The position numbers and the translations under genes are program-made. Below the pieces are notes generated by a model. That model ran no database searches and was not told the DNA's origin. It saw only the letters and a list, made by a program, of their open reading frames with translations. From Arcuatula senhousia (lineage: Eukaryota > Mollusca > Bivalvia > Mytilida > Mytilidae), in the NCBI GenBank assembly GCA_963971305.1, contig OZ020307.1:51953702-52017701 (forward strand): a stretch of 64,000 nt of DNA. The letters run 5' to 3'. Shown here in pieces: positions 19,010-30,189 of this stretch; position 1 is the first letter of the stretch, and each line of letters opens with the position of its first letter.

Positions 19010-19960
19010 GTCCCCGACCACGAAGTGTCGTCGGGGACATATTGTTTTTACTCCGTTTCTTATTTTTCTTATTATTATACTTTTTTCTTTTTCTTCCGTC
19101 AACCTGATGCACGAACTTGTCCGACTATCTCCTCGGACAAAGGTGGACCGATTGATTTGAAACTTGGAGGGGTGATAGGTCCCAAGGTCCTACAGTGTTT
19201 TTTGCGATTTATAATTTCAAAATGGCCGCCATTTCCAAGATGGCCGCCAAAAACCGAAAAACTATTACCTTATTTTTCTTGGAAACCACAAGATGAAATT
19301 CAACGAAACTAGGTATACATGTTCAAAACCATAATTGGAAACTTTTTGGGCAAAAAAAAATTCGCGAGTGGCGGCCATTTTGAAAAATGGCCGAAAAAGA
19401 GCAAAAAATGTAAACATTGTCCGATTTCAACGAAACTTGGTATAGAGGGTATATGGATGATGGCGATTCACAGCGCATTGTCGGAATTTCCATATTGGTC
19501 GCCATTTTCAAGATGGCCGCCGAAAATGGCGAAAAATGTAAACATTGTCCGATTTCAATGAAACTTGGTATACAGGGTATATGGGTGATGGCGACTGACG
19601 GCACATTGTTGGAATTTCTGTAATGGCCGCCATTTTCAAGATGGCCGCTGAAAATCGCAAAAAATGTAAACATTGTCCGATTTCAACGAAACTTCGTATA
19701 CAGGATATATAGGTGATGCCGACTCACAGCGCATTGTCGGAATTTCCGTAATGGCTGCCATTTTCAAGATGGACGCCGAAAATCGCGAAAAATGTAAACA
19801 TTGTCCAATTTTAACGAAACTTGGTACACAGGGTATATGGGTGATGGCGACTCACGGCGCATTGTCGGAAATCTGTTGAAGAGGACAGACATTATATGAG
19901 AACGGGAGGGGACATCCCACGTTTCGGGAAACGTAAATTTTAATTATTATTATTATTATT
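19010..19960 (+). mobile_element. Helentron/HINE-like element i (innermost)
   Basis: Inserted in the TTATTATT stretch about 65 bp inside element ii. The 5' hairpin pairs GTCCCCGAC (19010-19018) with GTCGGGGAC (19030-19038), with inner CAC-GAA-GTG. The core is four copies of a 128-bp repeat. The 3' end has GGGGAC (19909-19914), hairpin ACGTTTC-GG-GAAACGT (19919-19934), then AAATTTTAATTATTATTATT. Confidence 0.68.
19396..19885 (+). repeat. 128-bp tandem repeat, four copies
   Basis: The landmark AATGTAAACATTGTCC begins at 19407, 19535, 19663 and 19791, exactly 128 bp apart each time. Each unit contains an AAGATGGCCGCC / ATGGCCGCCATTTT motif. The small reading frames across this array are repeats, not genes. 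Confidence 0.85.
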
Positions 19961-20559
19961 CTTCTGATTCTTTATCGTAAAGTTGTCCTCCCTAATACAA
20001 GAAAACGGTTCAAGGAAATTGAATAACACTTGTTGGATTGGATAGTGGGTCACTCAAAGGCGTGTAATCAAGTTTTGAAAATTTCAAGATGGCCGCCGTT
20101 TCAAAATGGCGGCTGTCGGAAAAAGTGGGCGGAAATTTTTTTTTCATCGGATCGTCTTGAAAATTGGTAACCTGGGTAAAGCGGGTATGCTGAATTCAAA
20201 TCTGCGACCAGATTTGAAATCCGACTTCCGGTTTCAAAATGGCGGCCATTTTACTACACCCGCCCCCCTTAAAAATGTGAACTTTTTCCGATTTCAATGA
20301 AATTTGATTTCTATACATATTTTATTGTACTGAATGGGAAGAAAAAGTATCCAAGGCGATTTTGGGCGACTTGTGTGTTGGCATCCCAACACAAATTATA
20401 GCTAGTTATTATTATTCTTCTTCTTCTTTCTCGCGCCGTCAACTTTGTCCGGGGCCCTTTTGTACTTTATACTTGACCGATTTATTTCAAATTTGACACA
20501 GTGGTAGAACCCCATGAGATGTTGGTTCTCCCTAAAATTCAAGTATGGGGACCCCCCAG

Positions 20560-21200
20560 GGGCTGTGCCACGCCCCCCAAAATACCCCAAAAAATGATAT
20601 TTTTTGAATATGTCGAAAATAGTTCAAATAACTACTTTATAACCATATATATTATTACTCCTTATGATAAGACGAATCATTTGGTACCATAGTGGGGTCC
20701 CAGGGGGTCATGCCCCGCCCCCTCAAATTACAAAATCCTTAATATCTTTTAAAATTATTGAGATCCCCACCCTATAACCATATATATTATTATTCCTTAT
20801 GATAAAACGAATCATTTGGTACCATAGGGGGGTCCCAGGGGGTCATGCCCCGCCCCCCTCAAATTACAAAATCCTTAATATCTTGATAACTATTGAGATC
20901 CCCACCCTATAACCATATATATAATTATTCCTTATGATTAGACAAATCATTTGGTACCATAGGGGGGTCCCATGGGGTCATGCCCCGCCCCCCTCAAATT
21001 ACAAAATCCTTAATATCTTGAAAACTATTGAGATCCCCACCCTATAACCATATATATTATTTCTTCTTATGATAAGACAAATTATTTGTTGCCATAGAGG
21101 GGTCCCAGGGGGTCATGCCCCACCCCCTCAAATTACAAAATCCTTAATATCTTTAAAGCCATTGAGATCCCCACCCTATAACCATATATTTTATTACTAC
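20560..21200 (+). repeat. 135-bp tandem repeat, about five copies
   Basis: GGTCATGCCCC begins at 20706, 20841, 20976 and 21111, exactly 135 bp apart. A diverged copy lies about 135 bp upstream (GGGCTGTGCCACGCCCC near 20570). Units carry CCCACCCTATAACCATATAT. Confidence 0.85.
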
Positions 21201-21723
21201 TTATTTTACGAGAAAGCTTTTGTAATCATAGGGGAGTCTGAGATTATTTCATGGGAGTCAATTGGGAAACTTCGTTTGGGAGACTTAGTAACAGTTTCGC
21301 TGTTACACTTATTACTTGTTTCAGTATAGTATAATCTCGTTTCTGCGTTTTTTATCAGAGACCCTATCGGAGACCCAATATTTTTTGGACCATACATATT
21401 AATTAACAACTGCGCATGCCTATTTGCGATTCACACACATCAATATGCTTGTTAGATACGCTCTTTCTCTTTCCTCCTATTAAAGACAAATGTTTTTTCG
21501 TACTTTTGTAAAAAAAAACGAATGATTATGTGGTGTCTGTTTCAGAACACGTGATGCAATATATTTCTGTTACAGTAAATGGTCATCTGCTGTTCCCTTA
21601 AACCATTTTAATAGACAGACAGAGACCTACAACGGAAGAAGTCCCTGAGGGAAACACAAGTCCTAAGTAATAAAGATAATAATTAGCGAATATCTAGCTT
21701 GAATATTGTCGTTTTTTTAAAAG

Positions 21724-21995
21724 AGTGAGTGGCTTACTTAATCGCTTTGGCTTCTTATAACTCTATTACGTAAACAGAATGCAAGTTCCGTATGTATAAG
21801 ACAAAATCTCTTAGGGAACGACACCGGACAGCTGGGACCGGAGTAAAATATGATTGGTGCCTAGAAACATTCTGTCGTATTCCGTGTGACAGTCTTAAAA
21901 GGATTGTTTCATTGATTGATCTGAAGGATAGACAAGAAAATGTTTTCTTGATATCTATCAAAGGGGCTGATTCATCCAGAATTGAATTAAAGGTA
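21724..21995 (+). repeat. Q cassette, copy 1 (open reading frame, possible exon)
   Basis: One of three homologous segments (others at 28740-28990 and 33950-34240) sharing GACAAAA...CTTAGGGAA...CGACAC.GGACAGCT.GGACC.GAG...GACAGTCTTAAAAGGATTGTTT. In this copy 21779-21993 is open, preceded by ACGTAAACAG and followed by AAG|GTAAAT, and would encode a peptide containing DWCLETFCRIPCDSLKRIVS. The other copies have stops. No known domain was recognised. It may be an exon with decayed duplicates, or part of a mobile repeat. Confidence 0.4.
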
Positions 21996-22118
21996 AATAA
22001 TTTTTATTGTTAAATCTTAAGTTTAAACGAATAATGCTAATAGAATCAAAGTATTTAAACGATGTCTTCAATAGAAGTGTTTTTTATTAATCATAAAATG
22101 TTCTTAAAAAGTATTGAA

Positions 22119-22119
<1 letters not shown>

Positions 22120-22154
<35 letters not shown>
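22120..22154 (+). repeat. 35-nt poly(A) run
   Basis: An uninterrupted A tract inside the segment following Q copy 1. The equivalent places in the other copies have only short A runs, so this is slippage or the tail of an inserted sequence. Confidence 0.8.
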
Positions 22155-22156
<2 letters not shown>

Positions 22157-23057
22157 GAAATTATAGAGTGAAATAAGTTTCTGACTCATAACTTATGAGC
22201 ACAATGATTGATACAAATGGGATACTGAGAGTCATTTACGAACGTAACGAACTTAATACGTAATAAAACAATAATATTGTCTGAAGTTTTGGATTTTTCA
22301 CAGAACAAAATTCACATTGGGTATTTATAAACATGAAACAGGGTGTAACAAAGACGACTGGGTTAGAGTCGTTTGTCAACTTGCAATATCCGACTTTTTC
22401 AGCACAAAACACAGGTTTTTGTAAGCATGCAGTCCTTTTATTCAAAATTTAAAATTAACCAATGAAAATATTGGATATCGTCCAGGCAAGCTGTCTTACT
22501 CGCTAAATATCAGGTTTGATATTGGGGCACAACCTTTGTTCTGTGGTTAATGTTTATTATCACTGTTGACATTTGTGGTTTTGGTCGTCAATAAAAGTTT
22601 TTTTTTATATACTTTTAATATGTTCTCTACGATTTGTTTCTTTGTCATGTAGTGTAATAACCCAACAAAGAATTTTTGTCTACAACATAAATGTACGTAC
22701 TATATTTGAATTTAATTTAATTGAGCTGAATTTATCTATCTTCCATTTTTCTGCACCAGTTTAGTAATTGGACGATTTGAATCGTGCTTAACGTTATAAT
22801 CAATAATTATTAAAAGAACTTCAAACCCAACAAAATGTAATTTGCCCGGTTTTTTTTTAACTCAGCTGATTTTATTTATGATTGCAAATTAGTTCAAAGA
22901 AATAAAAAATTGACCTTGATCATCTTCAGAAGGGTAGATTTCGTGCCAAATAACAGACAGGGGGAAATCGAATGTATTTCGTTTGAACAGTTTATAAAGT
23001 TGTTGGGATTCTCTTCATATTCATATATATAGAGCTTAGCATTCTCAACTCTTGACA

Positions 23058-23110
23058 GAGCACATCTGATGAGTTGAATAGACGATCGATACGCACGCCA
23101 GGTGTAGCAA
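23058..23110 (+). ncRNA. Decayed hammerhead ribozyme motif (family H2)
   Basis: CTGATGA at 23066-23072 with the same flanking order as 23999-24039 (GCACAT before, AGGTGTAGC after). The conserved GAAA is replaced by GATCGA and stem II is weak. Probably inactive. Confidence 0.5.
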
Positions 23111-23128
23111 AATTTATTGTAATTTCTT

Positions 23129-23755
23129 AGGCAAGCGCCAGCGAAGCCTTATGGAGTCTATAGAGTAGTGATGATTTTCGCGTTTTTTTTTCTGTCTAGA
23201 CGGAGTGATTTTCCTGCATCCAGTCTGGGATAAAATGCTTTATTTTCTATACTACTTTTCAATATTTGTTAACATGATATACACTTCTATAAATCTCAAT
23301 TTTTATTGGCATTTTATATGACCGGCACAAGTTTTATTTATTCCTTTGCATCTTACATGACGAAATTTTTAGTTAAAGGCGATAGAATATACATTATGTA
23401 TTCATCTATTACTTGATTGGTTCGTAAAAATATTTCTCTCATTTGATTGGTCAATGCATGGATTCAGATTCTAGCTTCACCATTCATAAAATCAGTACAA
23501 AATACACATCGGGACGAGTGCATTTTAATCGAAGGGGTGTTTCAATCGATACCGTTTTTACACGATACCTGTCTTGTGTGTGCAATTGTGTTCATTAACT
23601 TTAGATTTGAGGGCATCTGCATGACGATCCTTTCTTCGCTCACCAAAATTAATAATTCGCAAACATTTTGAACAATATACTTTAACAGAGAATAAATCTA
23701 TTATAGTTCTTATATATTTCGCTTGCCTTTAAGCGCTTTAGCGCTTTGATTTATT
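23129..23755 (+). mobile_element. Helentron/HINE-like element iv
   Basis: The 5' motif AGGCAAGCG (23129-23137) is matched near the 3' end by its exact reverse complement CGCTTGCCT (23720-23728), followed by hairpin AAGCGC-TTTA-GCGCTT (23731-23746) and TGATTTATTTC. This is the same layout as elements i-iii. It lies directly behind a decayed hammerhead. No ORF and no long tandem core. Confidence 0.55.
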
Positions 23756-23779
23756 TCTATACCAAACAAATCAACGTTT

Positions 23780-24200
23780 CACTACCGAGTGACATTGATT
23801 TAATGAGTGTCTTTTCAATGAAATTTGGGACGAGAACAAAAAATATAATTGATACAGATTGTTTAACTAATTCACTTATTTGTCCATTATTCGTAAGGGA
23901 TTGATTAAAAACGATTCTCTGAAAAAAACCCTCAGAGAAGTAGAAAACAGCAATATCTTGTCTTATCGGTTTTGGTATTTTCAATATTTTTGTTAGAGCG
24001 CCTCTGATGAGTCTTGATAGACGAAACACGCGTCAGGCGTAGCAAAATATATTGTCTGGAACTTTGTTGTCATTTTTATTTCTTTCAACATCATGTAGCA
24101 TAGTAAGGTTATTTGAAAGGTCGATGCCCTCCCGGGAATATTCTTCATTTATTTGGGAACAGATTATCATCCCTAGTTAAGGTGAGTTCACGTAAAAATG
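23780..24200 (+). repeat. P block, copy 2
   Basis: GAGTGACATTGATTTAATGA, TTTGTCCATTATTC, GGGATTGATTAAA, CAGCAATATCTTGTCTTATC, then GGTCGATGCCCTC, in the order seen in copy 1. An insertion of about 110 bp carrying the hammerhead 23999-24039 separates the two halves. Confidence 0.6.
23999..24039 (+). ncRNA. Hammerhead ribozyme, type I, intact core (family H2)
   Basis: Stem I strand CGCCT (23999-24003), core CTGATGA (24004-24010), stem II GTCT-TGAT-AGAC (24011-24022), GAA (24023-24025), minimal stem III ACACGCGT (24026-24033), cleavage-site C at 24034, then stem I partner AGGCG (24035-24039). All invariant core nucleotides are present and stems I and II pair fully. Predicted cleavage is between 24034 and 24035. 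Very short stem III is typical of retrozyme and Penelope-associated hammerheads, which often work as dimers. Similar sequences are widespread in mussel transcripts. Confidence 0.8.
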
Positions 24201-24289
24201 TTTTTGGTAAATATTTGTATTTCGATACCATAATTTAAATCACAAAAATGGAAAACCGACAAAAACTAGAAAATGTGTCTATGAGCCAC

Positions 24290-25190
24290 ATGATGGCCCT
24301 CGTTCTTGAAATATCATTGACCCTCAATGTGTATTACATGTACCTGTGATATGGACCTTTACCAAGAAATTGATCAAAAGTGTTCATGTGTAAAATATAG
24401 GTCGCTGTGACCTTATTTATGGTGGGTGGTGCCATGTTACCAAGACTCATCGATTAGTGAAATATTATTGACCCCTAGCATGTACATGTAGTATTCAAGA
24501 TATGGACCTAAACCAAGAACTTAACCAAAGTCATTCATGCATAAAATAAAGGTCACGGCGACCTCATTTCTAGTGGATAGTGTCACCTTACCCAAGACAC
24601 ATCGCGTGGTGAAATATCATTGACCCCCAACATCTAGTATCCAAGTTATGGACCTTAACCAAGAACTGAACTGAAGTTGTTCATGCATAAAATATAGATC
24701 ACAGTGACCTAATTTTAATTGGGTGGTGTCATGTTACCCAAGACACATCTAGTAGTGAAATACCATTGACCATCAACGTGTAGTATCTTAGATATGGACC
24801 TTAACTAAGAACTTAACCAAAGTCATTCATGTGTAAAACATAGGTCACAGTGACCTAATTTCTAGTGGGTGGTGTCACCTTATCTATGACACATCTAGTA
24901 GTGAAATATCATTGACCCCCAACATCTAGTATCCAAGTTATGGACCTTAACCAAGAACTAAACCGAAGTCGTTCATGCATAAGATATAGGTCACAGTGAC
25001 CTTATTTCTAGTGGGTGGTGTAGCCCTACCCAAGACCCATCTGGTGGTGAAATATCATTGACCCCCAACATCTAATATCCGAGTAATGGACCTTAACCAA
25101 GGACTTAACCAAAGTGTTACGTACGGACGGACAGACGGACAAGGGTAAAACTATATGTCCGATCCACATACGTGGTCGGGCCATAAAAAA
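24290..25190 (+). mobile_element. Element v: 146-bp tandem core with microsatellite and 3' hairpin
   Basis: At least five copies of a unit marked by the palindrome GGTCACAGTGACC: starts at 24400, 24551, 24697, 24843 and 24989 (spacing 151, 146, 146, 146). The array is followed by GGACGGACAGACGGACAAGG and an end containing CCACATACGTGG (25164-25175) and GGGCCATA. ATGGCCC near 24292 is the inverted match of GGGCCAT near the end. Tandem core plus microsatellite plus terminal hairpin resembles bivalve pearl/HINE-type elements. Confidence 0.6.
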
Positions 25191-25225
25191 AGAAAAAAAA
25201 AAGAACAGAATCCCAACTTGTTACT

Positions 25226-25975
25226 TTTTTGGCTCACCTGGCCTAAGACCGTGTGAGCTTATGCCATCACTATGCGTCCTTCGTCGTCCATCGATTCAAA
25301 ATCTTCTTCTCTGAAACTACTGAACCAATTTGACTGAAACTTGGTAGGAATGATATACGGCATGTTGGCTACAAACGATACTCATTCAAAATTGATCAGA
25401 TATCAATCATCAGCTAATTAAGCTCCTCAAAATTGTGCATTATGTCGAAATTGTCAGATGACCCCTTAAACGCCAAAAATAATGGTCGTTGTCTGAAAAC
25501 AATTTCAAAAATCTTTTTCTCTGAAACTACTTAACCAAGTAATAACGGTGACAGATATCAAAATTCTGGCAATGGGCAAAAGTGATCAGCACGACAAGAT
25601 CTATATCTACTAAGAAATTTTGAAGAAATTCCATCAAACTTTGTGGGAGTTATTGGCCTTATTCTTATTTTTTTTCTTTTTGCACTTATTTTATCTTATA
25701 TCTCAAGAACTATGTAAGATATTAAAGTAACTTCAAGTGCATATTGTTCAGCTAATTAAGCTCTACAAAATTGTCCATTATGTCACAATTGTCAGAGGAC
25801 CCCATGTAGGAGTTGCGGCCACTTTAACGCCAAAAATAATGGTTTTAGCCTTATAGATTGTGAACCATGGAAAATATAGAAAAGGTTTTGCTTGCTTAAA
25901 TGTTCAGCTATTTGAGATTTACAAAATTGTCCTTAAGGTTGAATTTTTTAAATGACTCCTTAAAACGTGACAGTT
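25226..25975 (+). mobile_element. GCTCACCTGG-family element, copy 1
   Basis: Starts with a degraded hairpin GCTCAC...GTGAGC (about 25232-25259), then GCGTCCTTCGTCGTCC, TTCTCTGAAACTACTGAACC, and repeated AGCTCxxCAAAATTGTCCATTATGTC / TTGTCAGATGACCCC lines also seen at 31877 and 58470. It has no ORF. The 3' end merges with S block copy 1. Confidence 0.55.
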
Positions 25976-25984
25976 CCTTCTAGT

Positions 25985-26660
25985 TGCAAAACACCTTAAA
26001 ATATCGAATCAATTTATATTTCTCAAACAAGTGCAACCTATTAAATGACTTCAAATTTTCTTTTGTTACATAAAAGCATCGAATGTAGCAAAAATCTCTT
26101 GGAAAACCTTACGACTACCACGTTCCCCAATTATTCATTTCTTGATCTTTTGAGCTTTATCAGTTCAGGAAACCTGGGGCGCATCCATTATGCGGTTTGC
26201 AACAGTTGAACCTCAGATTCCTGCAGTTCCTTAACCTGGTACGACTCAAGCGGTTTGCATCAAAAGACGAACCAGACGAACCGGTGACAACACAAAATCA
26301 ACCGGTGTGAACCGCATATCGGAAAGCGACCTTAGACTATCTTATCTAAAAGGGATTTCAAACTTCTAAATGTTACAAGTTTCTCCCCGATTGCATCAAT
26401 ATAATTATTTCCTTTATTATTTATTTAATACGTGTCTAGAGCCCTTCCTGTAGCTAGATTGACAGGTTTGTTTCCGTGTTTTTGTGAACCATGAAGACAT
26501 TGGATAATAACCGTGTCTGTGTTAAATAATGAATAATGATCAATAATATAAGTGCTAAAAGACGACAGCTTGTTGTTTCAAAGTTTCTTTTCACACGAGA
26601 AAGAAACAGTTACCTATATGTTACAAAATGAAAGTTCTAAAGCGGGTTCCCATAGACATG
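25985..26660. repeat. S block, copy 1
   Basis: Ordered landmarks: GAATGTAGCAAA, GACTACCACGT, AGTTCAGGAAA, AACTTCTAAATGTTACAAG, ATTGCAT, AATTATTTCCTTT, GACAGG, CATTGGATAATAACCGTGTCTGTGTT, AAGTGCTAAAAG. The same series recurs at 30580, 37060 and 41200. The segment 26170-26330 is extra here. Non-coding. Confidence 0.6.
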
Positions 26661-26661
26661 A

Positions 26662-26716
26662 TGGTTATGCAAATTATTCATGTTTTAGGAGTAACATCAC
26701 ATCAGCAGCATATGTA
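26662..26716 (-). ncRNA. Decayed hammerhead motif (family H1)
   Basis: On the minus strand ATGCTG-CTGATGT-GATGTTACTCCT...GCATAACC aligns with the intact copy at 41773-41818. The core base A9 is changed to T and GAA is lost. Confidence 0.45.
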
Positions 26717-27524
26717 TAAACTTTATTGAAAGAAAAAAACTGAACCAAATGTATCTTGATTATAGAACATTTGAAAATAACAAAACAGTCGGGTAATAAG
26801 TTGTAAACACCTAGAATCTTTCAATAGATGAATTTCAAGCGCTGGTTGGAAGGGCTTACATGAAACATAAAAAGAAAATAACAAGGCCGGTGATAAACTT
26901 GACGTCCTTGATAAATAAAGCTCAAAATGAATTGGTGGTGAAGATGAGGTAAAGAAAAAATACTTTCAGGGTAAAGTTATATAATTTTCTTTATTCAGAT
27001 ACATGTATATGTTATCAAAATATGATTCATAAGTCGAAAGCAAAAGCAGCAAAGAAAACTTGCATGGATACTCCATATGGCCCCTCGATCTTGTCTGTGG
27101 GTGCAACAAATTGTCTTTTATCATGGCTAATAATTAAAGAAATCCCAAGAGGGGCATATCAGATAAAGAAATAAGAAAACATGATCATAGTTCCTGACTT
27201 TCATAGTTTTATTTTTATCACATTTATGAAAAAAAAAACAGAAAAATGCAAGAAGAAGTTAATCAATATTCAAATCCAAAAACAAACTTTAAATCATAAG
27301 ACAGCAACATTAACAACAAACACAATATAAACAAACAAACAACCAAACAAACATGCAAACAAACAGGAAAAGAAAAAAAAACACTGAAAGATGAAAAATG
27401 AACTGATAAAGGCATATGAGTTGCTGTATATATCTATTTTTAAATATCTCTACGCGGTTAATAAAACTAGTTCAAAGTACTTGCCTCATTCAGTTATATA
27501 TAAAACAAACACATGTCACACTTC

Positions 27525-28090
27525 TAAGTGACATTGATAAGTGACATTGATTAAATAAGTGTCTCTTTAATGAAATATTAGACGAGAAAAACATATACTA
27601 TATACAGTTTGTTGATCGAACCCTTTATTTGTCTATTTTTCATGGGGAATTGGCTAAAACGCTTCCTATTGTTGGAATCAAATCCAGAGAAGTTAAAGTT
27701 TAAAGTTTTAGGTTTAAAGTCTTTTTCTACGCTAGGCATATTCAAACGACTTTACACTTTAATCCCCGATCACTGAATTTCAAGTCGGCTGTTAACATAC
27801 GGCGCCCATAGCAGCCACAGCACATTGGCTTACAACCCTCACAGGTACTCATTCACAGCTGAGTGAACTGGAACAAGTGAAGTAAAGTATCTCAAGGATA
27901 CACCACAATAACACGGGTAGTGACGGGAGTCAAACTCGCAACCCTTTGGCCGCGAGGTTGGCACCTTAACCACTCGGCCACGGCGTCTTCTAGTTAGCAG
28001 TACTTTGCCTGTAGGTTCTTTCAATATTGGAGTTATTTGTAAGGCCAATGACCTACTTAAAATGGTCTTAATTAAGTAATGAACCATTTG
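27525..28090 (+). repeat. P block, copy 3
   Basis: GTGACATTGATTAAATAAGTGTCTC, TTTGTCTATTTTTCATGGGG, GGAATCAAATCC, then after a SINE insertion GTAAGGCCAATGACC. A preceding partial duplication AAGTGACATTGAT occurs at about 27526. Confidence 0.6.
27696..27991 (-). mobile_element. tRNA-derived SINE
   Basis: On the minus strand the head (from 27991) has an A box TGGCCGAGTGG and a B-box-like GAGTTTGACTCCC, as in a tRNA-Leu/Ser-type promoter. A body with CAGCTGTGAATGAGTACC and an A/T-rich tail follow. AGTTA flanks it at 27691-27695 and 27992-27996. It interrupts P block copy 3 exactly where the other copies are continuous. Confidence 0.7.
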
Positions 28091-28739
28091 TTTTAAGTTG
28101 CTGGAAGATCTGTTTGAAATTCTAAATTTCATTGATAAAAATCTTGATGTTATAACAATTTCCAGCTTTTATTCGTTTAAACTTGTTAAAGTTCATTGCG
28201 AATTTTTGACTACCTGTCTTTATGTAAAAGAAAATGCATTTTCTTTCACATTCACTTTTATTTCAAAGGTTTGATCTAGTGATCGTTTTATGACACTGGT
28301 ATAATTAGATTTTTACTATTGCAGACGAGAATGGAACATTCGCATTCGTAAAAGAAAACAAACACCATGGCAACCATATGTACAAATTATGAAATATATT
28401 TTGATGTCTGGAAAACACCAGTGAATCATATTTTTAAACGAATACAAAAAATAAAAACAACGAAAAATTAGTAAAACAATGCATTCAAAATGTCAGGCGC
28501 ACAATGCTATTATATGCTTTACACCTATTTCCTTCATTATTTGATAAACGGGATCATAATGTCTCAAATACAGAGTTATCTCTTTCCGCTTGTTAATTTT
28601 GCATTTTTTTATGTTTTGTACAATGAATTTTAAAAGTGAAATAATTATTTTTAAAGTTTTTGACATGGTTTTAATCTACCAGGGTCCAACAAATCCTTCA
28701 AACATAATAAGAGAATATGATAATGTGATAAGAAGTCTC

Positions 28740-28990
28740 AAACAAACATAAACTTTCACTTGGTCTATTTAATGGCTTCAGCTTCTTATACGTAAATATA
28801 ATGTACCAAGTACCAAGTAAATCCATGTTCTGTATGTTTTAAAGACAAAACTTCTAAGGGAAAACGACACTGGACAGCTGGGACCTGAGGGTAACATGAT
28901 TGGGGTGTAGAAATATATACTTTAAATAGTATATTTCTTGCATTCTGTGTTACAGTCTAAAAAAATCAATTTTAAGTACAGGTAAGTATT
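28740..28990 (+). repeat. Q cassette, copy 2 (decayed)
   Basis: Homologous to 21724-21995 but with stops. It keeps TTCTGTGTTACAG and the perfect donor-like CAG|GTAAGT at about 28978-28986, so the segment may once have been spliced. Confidence 0.45.
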
Positions 28991-29379
28991 TTTTTAAATG
29001 ATTTCCATGCTATTCGTGAAAGTTAAATGTTATGTTGTGTTTTTATTGCAAAAATATAGTATCTTATTGAACACCTAAAAATAAAATATAGAAATTAAAA
29101 CCTAAAAATTGTTCCTGTCTCATAACTTTTGAACACTTTGGTTCAAACGTAAAAGTAAGGGATCTGCTTTGAACAGCGAACTGAAAATTTAATAAAATAA
29201 ATTTGGGATTTTTTATTTAACGAAATCAATAGCCGGTATTTGGACACATGAAACTTAATAGCTGGATTAGACACAGAAAACTCAGTGCCTGAAATGAGGA
29301 TCTTACCTTTTTTCAGGCATGTGCATGTAGCCTGCACACCATATGTATATAGTTGTTTATATCGTCAGGAAATTTTGAT

Positions 29380-30180
29380 CCTTAAACTTTTGTTGGAGTA
29401 ATGACAGACCTTTTGGGGAAACGTGGTTTTGGGAGTGATTGTCTTTGCAGGCAAAGAGATACTTTAATTGAAATTCAGTAGTCAATTTTAATTTTATTTT
29501 CAGGAAAAACACGCCAAAATGCCAAGATAATATCGTATTTGGAGCGCCTTATGTATTTGTCATCAATGTTTGAAAATGCATGCTACCACTTGATAACAAT
29601 AGGTGAAAAGAAAAAAAAATCTGCCAAAGTTAAAAATGGCCGGATTTCGTTAAACAGGTAGTAGGTGAGCAACAGACCTGAAATCAAATCTCACGTTATG
29701 GGACCCTACCCTTATGTTGCATACCAAATATCAAGTGGCTGTGATTAGTAGTTGCTGAGAAAACTGTTACGAAATTGTTTTCCCTGCCCGCATGCCATTC
29801 ACCGTTTTATAACCCGGATTTTTCACTCCGCGAAATCCGGCCGAAAATGAGAACATTAGTTTACACCTCTTTGTAATAGAGCTAAATCTGTCCTCTGCCT
29901 GACCTCAGGTTTATCACTTTAACGAACGAAAGATGTTGCATTGTAGTAAAACAAGTGAATAAAATAATTATTTGAGGTCAAACAACATTAAAAATTTATA
30001 AGCAAAAGAACCATAATTGCGAATCCTCACATAGAAATTGAAACAAAATGCGAATTACCAATTGGATATTTGAAAAATCTCGAAGATCAAATCAAAGCAG
30101 CCGTTTACGAAGATAACCACAACACAATAAAAAACACACACACATACATCAAAACACAATTTTTTGGTTATGATCTTCTA
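29380..30180. other. Gene-free stretch
   Basis: AT-rich. It contains a short ATACCAAATATCAAGTGGCT...GTAGTTGCTGAGAAAAC segment (29720-29770) related to the repeats at 56429-56840. No gene seen. Confidence 0.35.
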
Positions 30181-30189
30181 ATGTTTTTA

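Larger units (their letters stand above)
18942..20410 (+). mobile_element. Helentron/HINE-like element ii (middle)
   Basis: Inserted in the TTATTA stretch about 55 bp inside element iii. 5' hairpin AAGTCGCCCAAAAC, loop GAA, GTTTGGGAGACTT (18942-18973), then TATTGTTTTTGCACCGTTTC. 3' end: GGGCGACTT (20364-20372) as the inverted motif, hairpin TGTGTTGG-CATC-CCAACACA (20374-20393), then AATTATAGCTAGTTATTATTATT. It is split by element i. No ORF. Confidence 0.65.
18887..21313 (+). mobile_element. Helentron/HINE-like element iii (outermost of three nested)
   Basis: The 5' end is a hairpin: AAGTCTCCCAAAC, loop GAA, GTTTGGAGACTT (18887-18914), then TTATTGTTTTTG...CGTTTCTTATTATT. The 3' end has the reverse complement of the 5' motif (GTTTGGGAGACTT, 21274-21286), then a second hairpin GTAACAG-TTTCG-CTGTTAC (21288-21306) and ACTTATTACTT. 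Its own interior, after removing the inner elements, carries the 135-bp tandem repeat. An inverted subterminal motif plus a 3' terminal hairpin and tandem-repeat core match the architecture described for Helentron-associated non-autonomous elements. No transposase is present, and the class is inferred from structure. Confidence 0.65.

Noticed and set aside
27922..27991. Functional tRNA-Leu/Ser gene
   Set aside because: The tRNA-like head continues into a SINE body with an A/T-rich tail and flanking AGTTA duplications, and the acceptor stem does not close.
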